DNA of 64,000 bases from Microseira wollei NIES-4236 (GTDB lineage: Bacteria; Cyanobacteriota; Cyanobacteriia; Cyanobacteriales; Aerosakkonemataceae), in contig NZ_BLAY01000003.1 of NCBI RefSeq assembly GCF_020521235.1, forward strand, positions 48,554 to 112,553, in the 5' to 3' direction. The stretch's first letter is position 1. Every line of letters begins with the position of its first letter. Below are positions 50,051 to 58,904 of this stretch, piece after piece. Both the position numbers and the translations under genes were made by a program. A model generated the notes under the pieces. That model was given only the letters and a program-made list of their open reading frames with translations, was not told the DNA's origin and did not search any database.

Positions 50051-50101
50051 ACCAACCCTTAATATACGATGTCGAATCTAGCGCGCATCATATAACCGAT
50101 G

Positions 50102-50338
50102 ACTAATTTGATTGAGCAATAACCCCTTTCCCACCCTCACCAATATCAATAAACCAGTACGCGGTAGTAACTTTAACAATGCCCTGTACGCTTGTAACAA
50201 TACTGGGCTTAACTTGTGACGACGGGGATCGAACCCGCTAGGCATTACCCCTAATGCCCACCAATTACCAACTGATACCAGTTGGCGGGTTGTACTCGCT
50301 TCTATTGCATTGGCTACCAACTTGCTCAATCGATTAGT
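50102..50338 (-). ncRNA. RNA element 1: large Y-RNA-like RNA with tRNA-like T arm
   Basis: The ends form a long stem: 50102-50119 pairs with 50322-50338 (ACTAAT..GATTGAGCAA, one small bulge). Read on the minus strand the interior has a 7-bp hairpin CCAACTG/CAGTTGG, a hairpin GGCATTA GGGG TAATGCC in the anticodon-arm place, and a classical T arm GCGGG-TTCGATC-CCCGT. It is larger (237 nt) than the other elements and its closing stem differs from their shared stem, so it may be a second class. Its 5' strand is also the last codons of the DIP1984-type gene. Position within the Ro60 unit suggests a Ro60-bound RNA. Confidence 0.75.
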
Positions 50339-50784
50339 TCAGTATTCCAATTAGCTGTTTGAATTCTAGTATCTAACTCGCGGCACTGTCTAGAGAGTTG
50401 ATCCATTTGCCTTTGCAGTTCGGCAATATTGACCGTACTTAAGGTTTTGATTTCAGCGGCACTATAGCGAGCTTGTTTAGCTGCGGCTGCATTAATTAGA
50501 GAATCATATACACTCCGTTTTAGCAAGAGCGTATCTCGCTGTGCCAAACTATCTGATAACGTCATGCCATCGGCTAGAGTTGTCTGTGAATTGGTTTTGT
50601 TGATTCGCTTAATCAAGTCGTTGAGTTCATTGACTGCTGCCTCTAATTCGGCAATCAAAGCTTGGGGATTTTCTGGGGGTTGTTCTCCGTCTTGAACTTG
50701 AGCGCTTCTAACCAGTCTTTGCCTTAATTGCTCAATTCTTTTTTGACAATCTGCTCTCAATATTAAAGCTTCTGCTAGTTTCAT
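50326..50784 (-). CDS. DIP1984 family protein
   Basis: 152 residues, a helical hairpin protein: MKLAEALILRADCQKRIEQL, INKTNSQTTLADG, SDSLAQRDTLLLKRSVYDSL and the end LDTRIQTANWNTELID are the family hallmarks. Function unknown. It lies between the Ro60 gene and RNA element 1; its last five codons form the 5' strand of that RNA's stem. ATG at 50784. Confidence 0.88.
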   Translation of the reverse strand: MKLAEALILRADCQKRIEQLRQRLVRSAQVQDGEQPPENPQALIAELEAAVNELNDLIKRINKTNSQTTLADGMTLSDSLAQRDTLLLKRSVYDSLINAAAAKQARYSAAEIKTLSTVNIAELQRQMDQLSRQCRELDTRIQTANWNTELID

Positions 50785-50810
50785 AGTCTTGGATTTGATA
50801 AAAGCAACTA

Positions 50811-50876
50811 GGGGGGGGCGGGTTTATCTAAATTGTCTGTAACAAGCACGCATTATCTGTAAAACCCGCCCCTACA
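50811..50876. repeat. Small dispersed inverted repeat
   Basis: GGGGCGGGTTTA and TAAAACCCGCCCC face each other across about 40 bases. Same family as the outer arms at 49876-50050 and 61301-61490. Confidence 0.75.
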
Positions 50877-50973
50877 CCCATCAAAATATACAATAACTCT
50901 TCAAGCGGACATGATATTAGCTAGGATTGAGAATCCCGGTAACTTTCGCGAAACCGGGATTCTAGAGTTCAAT

Positions 50974-52510
<1,537 letters not shown>

Positions 52511-52605
52511 AGGTCACCGCGCAAGTTAAAAGAGCTTTTTTTGCTAAATAAACTGACAAACCAGTCTATCCTGTATGTATGCTCTATCAGTTGGGGCGCG
52601 GCGAC
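52511..52605 (-). ncRNA. RNA element 2: Y-RNA-like RNA, hairpin module
   Basis: Minus-strand RNA whose ends form the shared stem: 5' strand CCGCGCCCCAACTGATAGAGC (52580-52600 region), 3' strand GCTCTTTTAACTTGCGCGG. The interior begins ATACATAC like the other elements, then a hairpin around ACTG GTTTGT CAGT, then an A-rich strand. No T arm. Nearly the same arms as RNA element 3; the modules differ. Immediately upstream of the Ro60 gene. Confidence 0.8.
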
Positions 52606-52749
52606 AACTACCATTGTAGATTCAGCTTTTGCTTTAAAAGCGGCCATCTTTTGGTTTAAGTCACATTGCTCGTGGACAGCTTATGCTTCTACTTTGTCCA
52701 GCTTATGGTTCAAGTAACAACCGTTGGATGGAAGGCTGAGTGTAAAGAT

Positions 52750-52861
52750 GTTTCCATTCAATTAGTTTCCCCAGCGAGTGGGGACTCCAACTCCTGAAAA
52801 TTCCGAGTGATTTTGATGCTGTTTTGTTTCCATTCAATTAGTTTCCCCAGCGAGTGGGGAC
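52750..52861. CRISPR. Orphan mini-array: two repeats, one spacer
   Basis: Two identical 36-bp repeats (52750-52785 and 52826-52861; start GTTTCCATTCAATTAGTTTC, end GCGAGTGGGGAC with an internal CCCCAGCGAGTGGGG hairpin) flank one 40-bp spacer (52786-52825). The repeat is of a type common in cyanobacteria. No cas gene lies in the window, so it would depend on Cas proteins elsewhere. It sits between RNA element 2 and the serine hydrolase gene. Confidence 0.92.
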
Positions 52862-52911
52862 ACAATCACAATTAGAAGCGACTACGCAAGTTTTTCGTTG
52901 ATGGCTGCTTT

Positions 52912-54315
52912 TTACTCCGGTTGAATTTGAATTCCGGCGATTTTATCATCTTTTGTCAATCCGACGGTGAGCAGTAAAACATTATCTTGATAATTACGAT
53001 ACGTCACTCGGTAACGATAAAGTCTAACTTCGCCTTGTTCAGTGCGTTCAACCAGTTGCAGGTCAACAAATGTGCCGAGCGATTTAAGAAAATCTCCGGC
53101 TTGTTTGTTTCTGTCGGGAAACAGAGCAGTAGCGGCTTCGGGTGTGAAAAGCTCTCGTGAAACAGTTCCGTCAACTGTTTTTTGCAAAACTTCTTTGACA
53201 AACGCGGTTACTTTCGGCTCTTTGTCTTCAATCGAAGAAAGTGCGGGCAGTGCAACGGCGGGGCTATAAATCGCGGCGACACCGCGAGCCAGTTTTTCTT
53301 CGCTTGCCTCAATCAAATTAGCAAAAATTACTACTGTCAGCTTCTCGTCAGGATAGCGCACAATAAAAGATTTAAAGCCCTGCCACGCGCCGCCGTGTTC
53401 GATGATTCGCTTGCCATTGGCTTCGCCCAGCCCCCACCCAAAGCCGTAAGGATGAGTTTTTCCATTGTTTAATTTAACGGGTGTCCACATTTGTTCGAGA
53501 GTTGTTTTCTTAAGCAGTTTCTCGCCGTAAAGCGCGGCATCCCATTTCGCCATATCGTAAACGGTGAGATAAAGCGCACCGTCGGCGGTGGTATTAACAG
53601 ACGGCGAAACCCATTGCTGATTTTTGAGTTCGCCTTTGACCAACATATAACCTGCGGCGCGGTTCGGAATAATATCGTCTTCGTTGATAATTCGCGCAGT
53701 CGTCATACCGAGCGGCTTAAAAACACGCTCTTGCAGGAAATCGCCGTAAAACTTGCCTGAAACTTTGTTGATTAAAATGCCAAGCGTGACATATCCCATA
53801 TTGCTGTAATCCCAGTTCTCGCCGGGTTGAAATGCGAGCGGCGCAGCTTTAATCTTTTTATAGAATTCGTCTTCCGTGTAATCGGCGCGGTAATCAAAAT
53901 CTTTCGGGTAATCGCCCATTCCAGAAGTGTGCGTCAAGAGATGGCGCACGGCGATGTTTTTCCAGCTTTCAGGCGCATCCGTAAAATATTTATTGATTTT
54001 ATCGTCAAGGCTAATCTTTCCTTCTTCAACCAATATCATCACGGCTGTCGCGGTAAATTGTTTACCAATCGAACCGCTCTGAAAGATTGTTTCGGGCTTA
54101 ACCGGGACTTGATGCTCAACATTTGCCAGCCCGTAGCCTTTGGCATAGACAATTTGCCCGTCTCGAAGCACCGCAAGCGAAACGCCGGGAATTTTCTGTT
54201 TCTGCATTTCGTCTTTAACAAATTTGTCAACTTTAGCTGTCATATCGTTTTGTGCAAAGCAAGACGCGGCAAAAATTAAGAGCAAAAAAGCGATTGCGGC
54301 AAGAAATTGGTTCAT
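52912..54315 (-). CDS. Serine hydrolase, class C beta-lactamase / penicillin-binding fold, exported
   Basis: About 467 residues. The N-terminus MNQFLAAIAFLLLIFAASCF is a signal peptide, possibly a lipoprotein signal (AASC). The catalytic Ser-x-x-Lys is SIGK in FQSGSIGKQFTA; YSNMGY supplies the Tyr-x-Asn-like second motif; HGGAWQG is the third. Family members hydrolyse peptides or esters in the periplasm. Codon choice and the weak link to its neighbours suggest a passenger gene inserted between the two nearly identical RNA elements 2 and 3. ATG at 54315 chosen for the signal peptide. Confidence 0.88.
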   Translation of the reverse strand: MNQFLAAIAFLLLIFAASCFAQNDMTAKVDKFVKDEMQKQKIPGVSLAVLRDGQIVYAKGYGLANVEHQVPVKPETIFQSGSIGKQFTATAVMILVEEGKISLDDKINKYFTDAPESWKNIAVRHLLTHTSGMGDYPKDFDYRADYTEDEFYKKIKAAPLAFQPGENWDYSNMGYVTLGILINKVSGKFYGDFLQERVFKPLGMTTARIINEDDIIPNRAAGYMLVKGELKNQQWVSPSVNTTADGALYLTVYDMAKWDAALYGEKLLKKTTLEQMWTPVKLNNGKTHPYGFGWGLGEANGKRIIEHGGAWQGFKSFIVRYPDEKLTVVIFANLIEASEEKLARGVAAIYSPAVALPALSSIEDKEPKVTAFVKEVLQKTVDGTVSRELFTPEAATALFPDRNKQAGDFLKSLGTFVDLQLVERTEQGEVRLYRYRVTYRNYQDNVLLLTVGLTKDDKIAGIQIQPE

Positions 54316-54362
54316 AATTTTTGGCTCGTAAATTCTAAAATTGTGATGGGGCAACGACGGCA

Positions 54363-54430
54363 TGAATTAACGCCTCTGGATTTAACTAATGCTTACCGGC
54401 AACGATTTGATATGGAGCATATGCTTGCTG
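54363..54430 (+). pseudogene. IS4/IS701-like transposase fragment
   Basis: A short + strand frame reads HELTPLDLTNAYRQRFDMEH, resembling the conserved AYRQRFDxEH segment near the C-terminus of cyanobacterial DDE transposases. It stops where RNA element 3 begins. The rest is gone. Confidence 0.5.
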
Positions 54431-54436
54431 GTGACA

Positions 54437-54530
54437 GGTCACCGCGCAAGTTAAAAGAGCTTTTTTTTCAACCAAGCTGAAAAAGCCAGCCAAGCAGTAT
54501 GTATGCTCTATCAGTTAGGGCGCGGCGACA
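54437..54530 (-). ncRNA. RNA element 3: Y-RNA-like RNA, hairpin module
   Basis: Shared stem: 5' strand GTCGCCGCGCCCTAACTGAT then AGAGC; 3' strand GCTCTTTTAACTTGCGCGG. Arms and flanks are almost identical to RNA element 2 but the ~45-nt interior is different (ATACATACTGCTTGG, hairpin GCTG..CAGC, then an A-run). No T arm. Duplicate arms with distinct modules argue for modular exchange. Confidence 0.8.
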
Positions 54531-54544
54531 ACTACCATTATAGA

Positions 54545-55033
<489 letters not shown>

Positions 55034-55414
55034 TTATTTTAGGGAAACTTTAGCACCGACTGATTCTAGGTGTTGCTTGATTTCTTGGGCGTCAGTGAGT
55101 GCGATCGCTTCCTTCACCACCTGGGGTGCAGACTCAACAAAGTCTTTCGCTTCTTTCAAACCCAAACCTGTCAAAGTTCGTACCACTTTAAGAACGGCAA
55201 TTTTCTTATCAGCGGGAACTTCTTCCAGAATTACGTCGAACTCAGTTTGTGCAGGTTCAGGCGGTTTAGGCTCGTCTTTTTCAGGGTTAATGATAACTTG
55301 AAGAGGAGAAGCATCTACACCGAAGGTAGCTTCGATTTGCTTAACCAGTTGAGCTGTTTCCAGGATAGTCAGGGATTTTATTTGTTCTAAAATTGCAAAA
55401 TTTTTATCAGACAT
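55034..55414 (-). CDS. Ribosomal protein L7/L12 paralogue (stand-alone)
   Basis: 126 residues. The N-terminal dimer helix region (ILEQIKSLTILETAQLVKQI), then a short hinge rich in Pro and charge (about 39-58, KDEPKPPEPAQ) in place of the usual long Ala-rich hinge, then the C-terminal factor-binding domain (FDVILEEVPADKKIAVLKVV, GLGLKEAKDFVES, GAKVSLK). Housekeeping rplL follows rplJ; this copy is in the Ro60 unit. The C-domain surface that recruits EF-Tu and EF-G looks preserved. The ribosome binding site GGAGGTAGCC before ATG 55414 is the same as for Ro60. Confidence 0.93.
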   Translation of the reverse strand: MSDKNFAILEQIKSLTILETAQLVKQIEATFGVDASPLQVIINPEKDEPKPPEPAQTEFDVILEEVPADKKIAVLKVVRTLTGLGLKEAKDFVESAPQVVKEAIALTDAQEIKQHLESVGAKVSLK

Positions 55415-55450
55415 GGCTACCTCCGATGAATATTAAGTTGTGAAATTTAG

Positions 55451-55578
55451 CACCCCGCGCAAGTTGAAAAAGCTGTTTGTTTCATACGCAGGATTTGAAC
55501 CTGCATAATCTTGATTTCAAGTCAAGCGCCTTTTCCGTTTGGCTAGTATGTAAGCTTTTTACGTTAGGGCGCGGAGTG
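55451..55578 (-). ncRNA. RNA element 4: Y-RNA-like RNA with tRNA-Ser(UGA)-like module
   Basis: Shared stem (5' CACTCCGCGCCCTAACG, 3' AACTTGCGCGGGGTG). Inside, minus strand: acceptor-like CATAC/GTATG, TA, D stem GCC/GGC, G, anticodon stem CTTGA/TCAAG with 7-nt loop CTTGAAA (anticodon TGA, U33 present), 5-nt variable region, T arm GCAGG-TTCAAAT-CCTGC. Every spacer length matches a tRNA, but the acceptor stem is only 5 bp and continues into the Y stem; no CCA. Upstream of the L7/L12-like gene. Confidence 0.9.
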
Positions 55579-55584
55579 AAAGCT

Positions 55585-56382
55585 TTAATTTAAATTCAGT
55601 TGCTTCATAATGTATTTAATTTGTTGCTTGTTACATTGGCGTTTGCTGACAGCGACTTTTGTCGCTTTCCAACCACTTTTCGGATTTTTTTCGTATTCTA
55701 CCCATAAAAAATTCATAGCTTCCTCATTGGGTGGAATATCTTGGAACGTGACTAAATACCACAAATCGTTCAATTTGCAATATTTGTGGTATTTGTCGAT
55801 AACTAGGCGATCATCCTCTTTAGCAGGTTTAGGTTCTCTAGGCGGTTTTTCGACAAAACAGAGAATTCCTGTATCGGGGTGGACGTAAACTTGCTTTCTT
55901 AGCCGCCTCCACCGTCCATTAGCGAAATGATATTCGCGATTGCTTTTTGAGTAAAGTACGCCATCAATTAGCACCACATCTCGTTCAACCAAATCCCAGA
56001 CATGAGAGAAAAGACGTTGACCAGTTGTTGTCCGCTTATCGATACGCTGACACAATTCACTGTAGATATCATCCCAATGTTGCCCTACTTTAGAAAACAG
56101 CCAGCGACGCAGTGGCGCTAGATTTTTTGAGAAATCTTGCTTGCCCACACAATTATGTGCATGACTTTGCCAAGGACGACGCATAGATTCGTATTGATTC
56201 GATTCATATAGCTGTCTGGCATTTCTTGCTTGCTGACGGCTGAGTTCTTCAAGTTCAGCCATGTCTGCCCTCAAGTCATCGTCGCTCTTTTGGATATTTT
56301 TCTTGTAGCCTGGAGGATATTTGAATCTCGTCCTTTCCCGAGGACGTTCAAACACGATTTTGTCTAAGCGATGTTCGCTCAT
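55585..56382 (-). CDS. Uncharacterised protein, paralogue of the next gene
   Basis: 265 residues starting MSEHRLDKIVFERPRERTR. Shares with the 56617-57300 product: LAPLRRWLxSKVGQxWDxxYxELCQ, HVWxxVERDVxLIDG, YVHPxTGILC, YHxYxKLNDLWYLVTFQD and the C-terminal VSKRQCNKxxIKxIMK. An extra ~45-residue segment follows the N-terminus. Basic and Cys/His-containing, so RNA binding is conceivable; no known domain recognised. ATG at 56382. Confidence 0.82.
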   Translation of the reverse strand: MSEHRLDKIVFERPRERTRFKYPPGYKKNIQKSDDDLRADMAELEELSRQQARNARQLYESNQYESMRRPWQSHAHNCVGKQDFSKNLAPLRRWLFSKVGQHWDDIYSELCQRIDKRTTTGQRLFSHVWDLVERDVVLIDGVLYSKSNREYHFANGRWRRLRKQVYVHPDTGILCFVEKPPREPKPAKEDDRLVIDKYHKYCKLNDLWYLVTFQDIPPNEEAMNFLWVEYEKNPKSGWKATKVAVSKRQCNKQQIKYIMKQLNLN

Positions 56383-56492
56383 AAATCAATCTTAAGCTAT
56401 GTTGTGTTGAGTGCTGCAATTATTGGTGACAAAATCGTTTTATAGCGTGAATTAACAGCATCTTTTTTCCTTTAATTTGGAGGTAATATTGT

Positions 56493-56541
56493 CACATTTC
56501 GCACAAGTCGATAAAGCTTTTGTGCTTTAGGGAGCGGAGTG
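56493..56541 (-). ncRNA. RNA element 5: bare Y-type stem without module
   Basis: 49 nt: 5' strand CACTCCGCTCCCTAAAGC, a 6-nt ACAAAA loop, 3' strand GCTTTATCGACTTGTGCGAA. It keeps the conserved CCCTAA and GACTTG internal-loop bases of the other elements but nothing else. Either a decayed copy or a minimal RNA. Confidence 0.65.
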
Positions 56542-56616
56542 AAAAATTTAATTTTTTTATTTCAAACCGCGTAGGCCGTCTTTGTTTGTACAGCCGCGAT
56601 TTCAATCGTTCGGCTA

Positions 56617-57300
56617 CTAATTTTTTGCCAGGTACTTCATGATGTGCTTAATTTCCTTCTTGTTACACTGGCGCTTGCTGACAGCATAGCCTCGATGCCA
56701 ATATGTTTTTTGCACAGGTTCAATACCTTTAACTTCTATCTCTGGTGGATAATCTTGAAATGTTACTAAAAACCACAGATCGTTCAGTTTGCGGTATTCG
56801 TGGTAATTATCGATAATTAGGCGATCGCTAGCTTTTTGCTCAGGTTTCTTTTTCTCTCGTTCTGCTTGACAAAGAATCCCCGTTTCAGGATGAACGTAAA
56901 GTGCTTCACCTCTCCAGCCAAAGTATCTGTATCCATTTTTCCTGTAAGGTACTCCATCAATTAGATCAACGTCTCTTTCTACGAATTGCCATACATGAAA
57001 AATCAGATGTTGTCCGCATAGAGTTTTTGTATCAATCTGCTGACAGAGTTCGTTGTAGACAATATCCCAAGGTTGTCCTACCTTAGAACGCAACCAACGA
57101 CGAATTGGCCCCAAATGGTCAGAGAAATACTTTGTTTTCCCCCTCATCTTGATTAAATAAGGAGAAAGCAATCCATCTGTGCTGGCAATTTCAGTAATTT
57201 CTTGCAGAGTTTTCCTGTGACCTTTGATTTTCCTAGAACTTAGCCTCAATCCGCCACGAGGACGTTCAATGACAATTCTATCCAAGCGATGTTCGCTCAT
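56617..57300 (-). CDS. Uncharacterised protein, paralogue of the preceding gene
   Basis: 227 residues starting MSEHRLDRIVIERPRGGLRL. Same conserved blocks as the 55585-56382 product, the two being about 45-50 percent identical. Lies between RNA element 6 upstream and RNA element 5 downstream. I recall similar proteins in planctomycetes and cyanobacteria without function. Its repeated presence within the Ro60 unit makes an RNP role likely, by inference only. Confidence 0.82.
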   Translation of the reverse strand: MSEHRLDRIVIERPRGGLRLSSRKIKGHRKTLQEITEIASTDGLLSPYLIKMRGKTKYFSDHLGPIRRWLRSKVGQPWDIVYNELCQQIDTKTLCGQHLIFHVWQFVERDVDLIDGVPYRKNGYRYFGWRGEALYVHPETGILCQAEREKKKPEQKASDRLIIDNYHEYRKLNDLWFLVTFQDYPPEIEVKGIEPVQKTYWHRGYAVSKRQCNKKEIKHIMKYLAKN

Positions 57301-57424
57301 AAATTAAGCTTGTTGCGCTATTTCGATTGCTGTTTTGATTCGGATTATTTGTAAATAGATTGGAATGATATCGGTGAAGTAAAAGCATTTTTCTCTCCTT
57401 TGAATTACACAAGTTAATAAAATG

Positions 57425-57645
57425 GCTTCGCACAAGTCGAAAAAGCCGTATTACAAGTTGCAATTATCAGGTTTGATCCTAATAATTACCGCCGTTCTTA
57501 CCAGGTTTTATCCCGGCAGTGGACGCGCAAACCTTATCTAACGAGAGATTTGGAATGCTTCGCTAGTCGGTCGCCCGAACATCGCTACCTTAGGGCCGTT
57601 ATAGTTACGTCAAGTATGTAGGCTTTTTCTGTTAGGGTGCGAAGC
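57425..57645 (-). ncRNA. RNA element 6: Y-RNA-like RNA carrying a 23S rRNA helix 69-71 sequence
   Basis: Shared stem (5' CTTCGCACCCTAACAG..AAAAAGCC, 3' GGCTTTTTCGACTTGTGCGAAG). Inside, 57581-57607 read on the minus strand matches the universally conserved 23S rRNA stretch covering the 3' part of helix 69 and helix 70 (TAACTATAACGG.CCTAAGG and on) at 25 of 27 positions; a TCGG-GCGA-CCGA hairpin follows in the place of helix 71. About 75 nt later comes CCTGGTAAGAACGGCGG (57489-57505), which in 23S rRNA precedes helix 69. The order is thus circularly permuted. The module starts TACATAC like the tRNA-type elements. Confidence 0.85.
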
Positions 57646-57733
57646 GAAAAAGAATTGCATATTTTAGATTTTAGATTGCAGATTTAAGTTGATAAAATCT
57701 GCAATCTAAAATCTGCAATCTGAAATTTTTAAT

Positions 57734-57879
57734 GCCCCGCACAAGTTTGTAAAGCTTTTGACAACTCCGATCGTTCTACTACTGAACTACAGCCGCATCA
57801 TTCACGCGGCTGGTAGGATTCGCACCTACGACTTATCAGTTGGATTATGTGTGTAGGCTTTACAAGTTAGGGCGCGGGA
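57734..57879 (-). ncRNA. RNA element 7: Y-RNA-like RNA with circularly permuted tRNA
   Basis: Shared stem (5' CCCGCGCCCTAACTTGTAAAGC, 3' GCTTTACAAACTTGTGCGGG). Inside, the tRNA 3' half comes first: anticodon 3' strand CTGAT, variable AAGTC, T arm GTAGG-TGCGAAT-CCTAC, acceptor 3' strand CAGCCGC; then a GTGAATGAT loop; then the 5' half: acceptor GCGGCTG (perfect 7 bp), TA, D arm GTTC-AGTAGTA-GAAC, G, anticodon 5' strand ATCGG. The anticodon loop is the point opened onto the Y stem. Full-length acceptor stem, closed by a loop instead of free ends. Confidence 0.88.
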
Positions 57880-57927
57880 CAGTTTAAAAGGTTCGGTATA
57901 AATGATTCGGTATAGTGTCGAGTAAAA

Positions 57928-58054
57928 CAGTGCGCGCAAGTTAAGAAAGCTGTTTGGTTATACGTGGGATTTGAACCCACTACCAATCGATTATAGGTCG
58001 ATCGCTCTACCAAATGAGCTAGTATGTAAGCTTTCTAAATTAGGGCGCGCATTG
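57928..58054 (-). ncRNA. RNA element 8: Y-RNA-like RNA with tRNA-like module (anticodon UAU)
   Basis: Shared stem (5' GCGCGCCCTAATTTAGAAAGC, 3' AGCTTTCTTAACTTGCGCGC). Module: ATAC/GTAT acceptor-like pairs, TA, D arm GCTC-ATTTGGTA-GAGC, G, anticodon stem ATCGA/TCGAT with loop CCTATAA (anticodon TAT, Ile-type; C at position 33 instead of U), 5-nt variable region, T arm GTGGG-TTCAAAT-CCCAC. A near-perfect tRNA body, but with a shortened acceptor stem merged into the Y stem. Confidence 0.9.
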
Positions 58055-58189
58055 CTTTCCCTCAACGATTAACATAATCGGGAATTACGCAAAGAAACCG
58101 GGTTTATATGCAAAATCTTCGACTTGGAACTAGAGATATAAGCAGAAACAAAGGTGATATGAGTGTCTGTTTGTTTTTTACAAGTTGGT

Positions 58190-58315
58190 CACTACGCGCA
58201 AGTCAAAAAAGCCGTTTGTTCATACGCAGGGATCGAACCTGCATAGACTTGAACCTAAATCAAGCGCCTTACCATTTGGCTAGTATGTAAGCTTTTTCTG
58301 TTAGGGCGCGTAGTG
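58190..58315 (-). ncRNA. RNA element 9: Y-RNA-like RNA with tRNA-Leu(UAG)-like module
   Basis: Shared stem (5' CACTACGCGCCCTAACAG, 3' GACTTGCGCGTAGTG). Module: CATAC/GTATG, TA, D arm GCC-AAATGGTAA-GGC, G, anticodon stem CTTGA/TCAAG with loop TTTAGGT (anticodon TAG, U33), 5-nt variable region (a real tRNA-Leu has a long one), T arm GCAGG-TTCGATC-CCTGC. First RNA of the unit, after the small 58409-58609 gene. Confidence 0.9.
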
Positions 58316-58408
58316 TTCCAGCGAGTACGAGGGAGAATTTCAGATTTAAGATTGCAGATTGCAGATTTGAAGAAATCTGCAATCTTAAATCTCAAATCTG
58401 AAATTGTT

Positions 58409-58654
<246 letters not shown>

Positions 58655-58706
58655 TTAGATTGAAGAGAAGTCTATCAAGGGAGAACTGCTAACACTTGAA
58701 TGATTC

Positions 58707-58904
58707 TTACAACAAGAAACGCCGCTCTAGGTGATAGACTTGCTGGATTTGACGGAGTTCTTCAGTGAGTTTTGTTTGTCTGAAGTAGTCAGAACCTTGG
58801 GGTTCTAATTCCGTCTCGGATGGGTTGGAGTTAAACTGTGGTTGGATTTTCCACTTAAATGAAGTCGGCAGCCAACCAAACAGTTTTGTGTAAAGTAACA
58901 ACAT
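58707..58904 (-). CDS. Possible small protein, 65 residues
   Basis: MLLLYTKLFGWLPTSFKWKI ... LTEELRQIQQVYHLERRFLL. Open from ATG 58904, just after a leader hairpin, with no clear ribosome binding site. The last ~25 residues would form a charged helix. No recognised family. It may be a genuine first gene of the unit or part of the leader. Confidence 0.4.
   Translation of the reverse strand: MLLLYTKLFGWLPTSFKWKIQPQFNSNPSETELEPQGSDYFRQTKLTEELRQIQQVYHLERRFLL

Noticed and set aside
50078..50329. 83-residue minus-strand reading frame
   Set aside because: It lies wholly across RNA element 1, has no ribosome binding site or homology, and the stem and T arm explain the sequence better.
57581..57607. 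I-CeuI-type homing site or a group I intron insertion
   Set aside because: The sequence does match the rRNA site cut by I-CeuI, but there is no homing endonuclease, no group I core, and the match sits within a closed RNA element with the same arms as its neighbours.
58108..58290. 60-residue plus-strand reading frame
   Set aside because: Antisense to RNA element 9, no ribosome binding site.
55451..58315. Cluster of ordinary tRNA genes (Leu, Ile, Ser and others)
   Set aside because: D, anticodon and T arms are tRNA-like, but acceptor stems are 4-5 bp and continue into a long shared stem, no CCA end is possible, Leu and Ser types lack the long variable arm, and one body is permuted. They are better described as tRNA mimics in Y-type RNAs.
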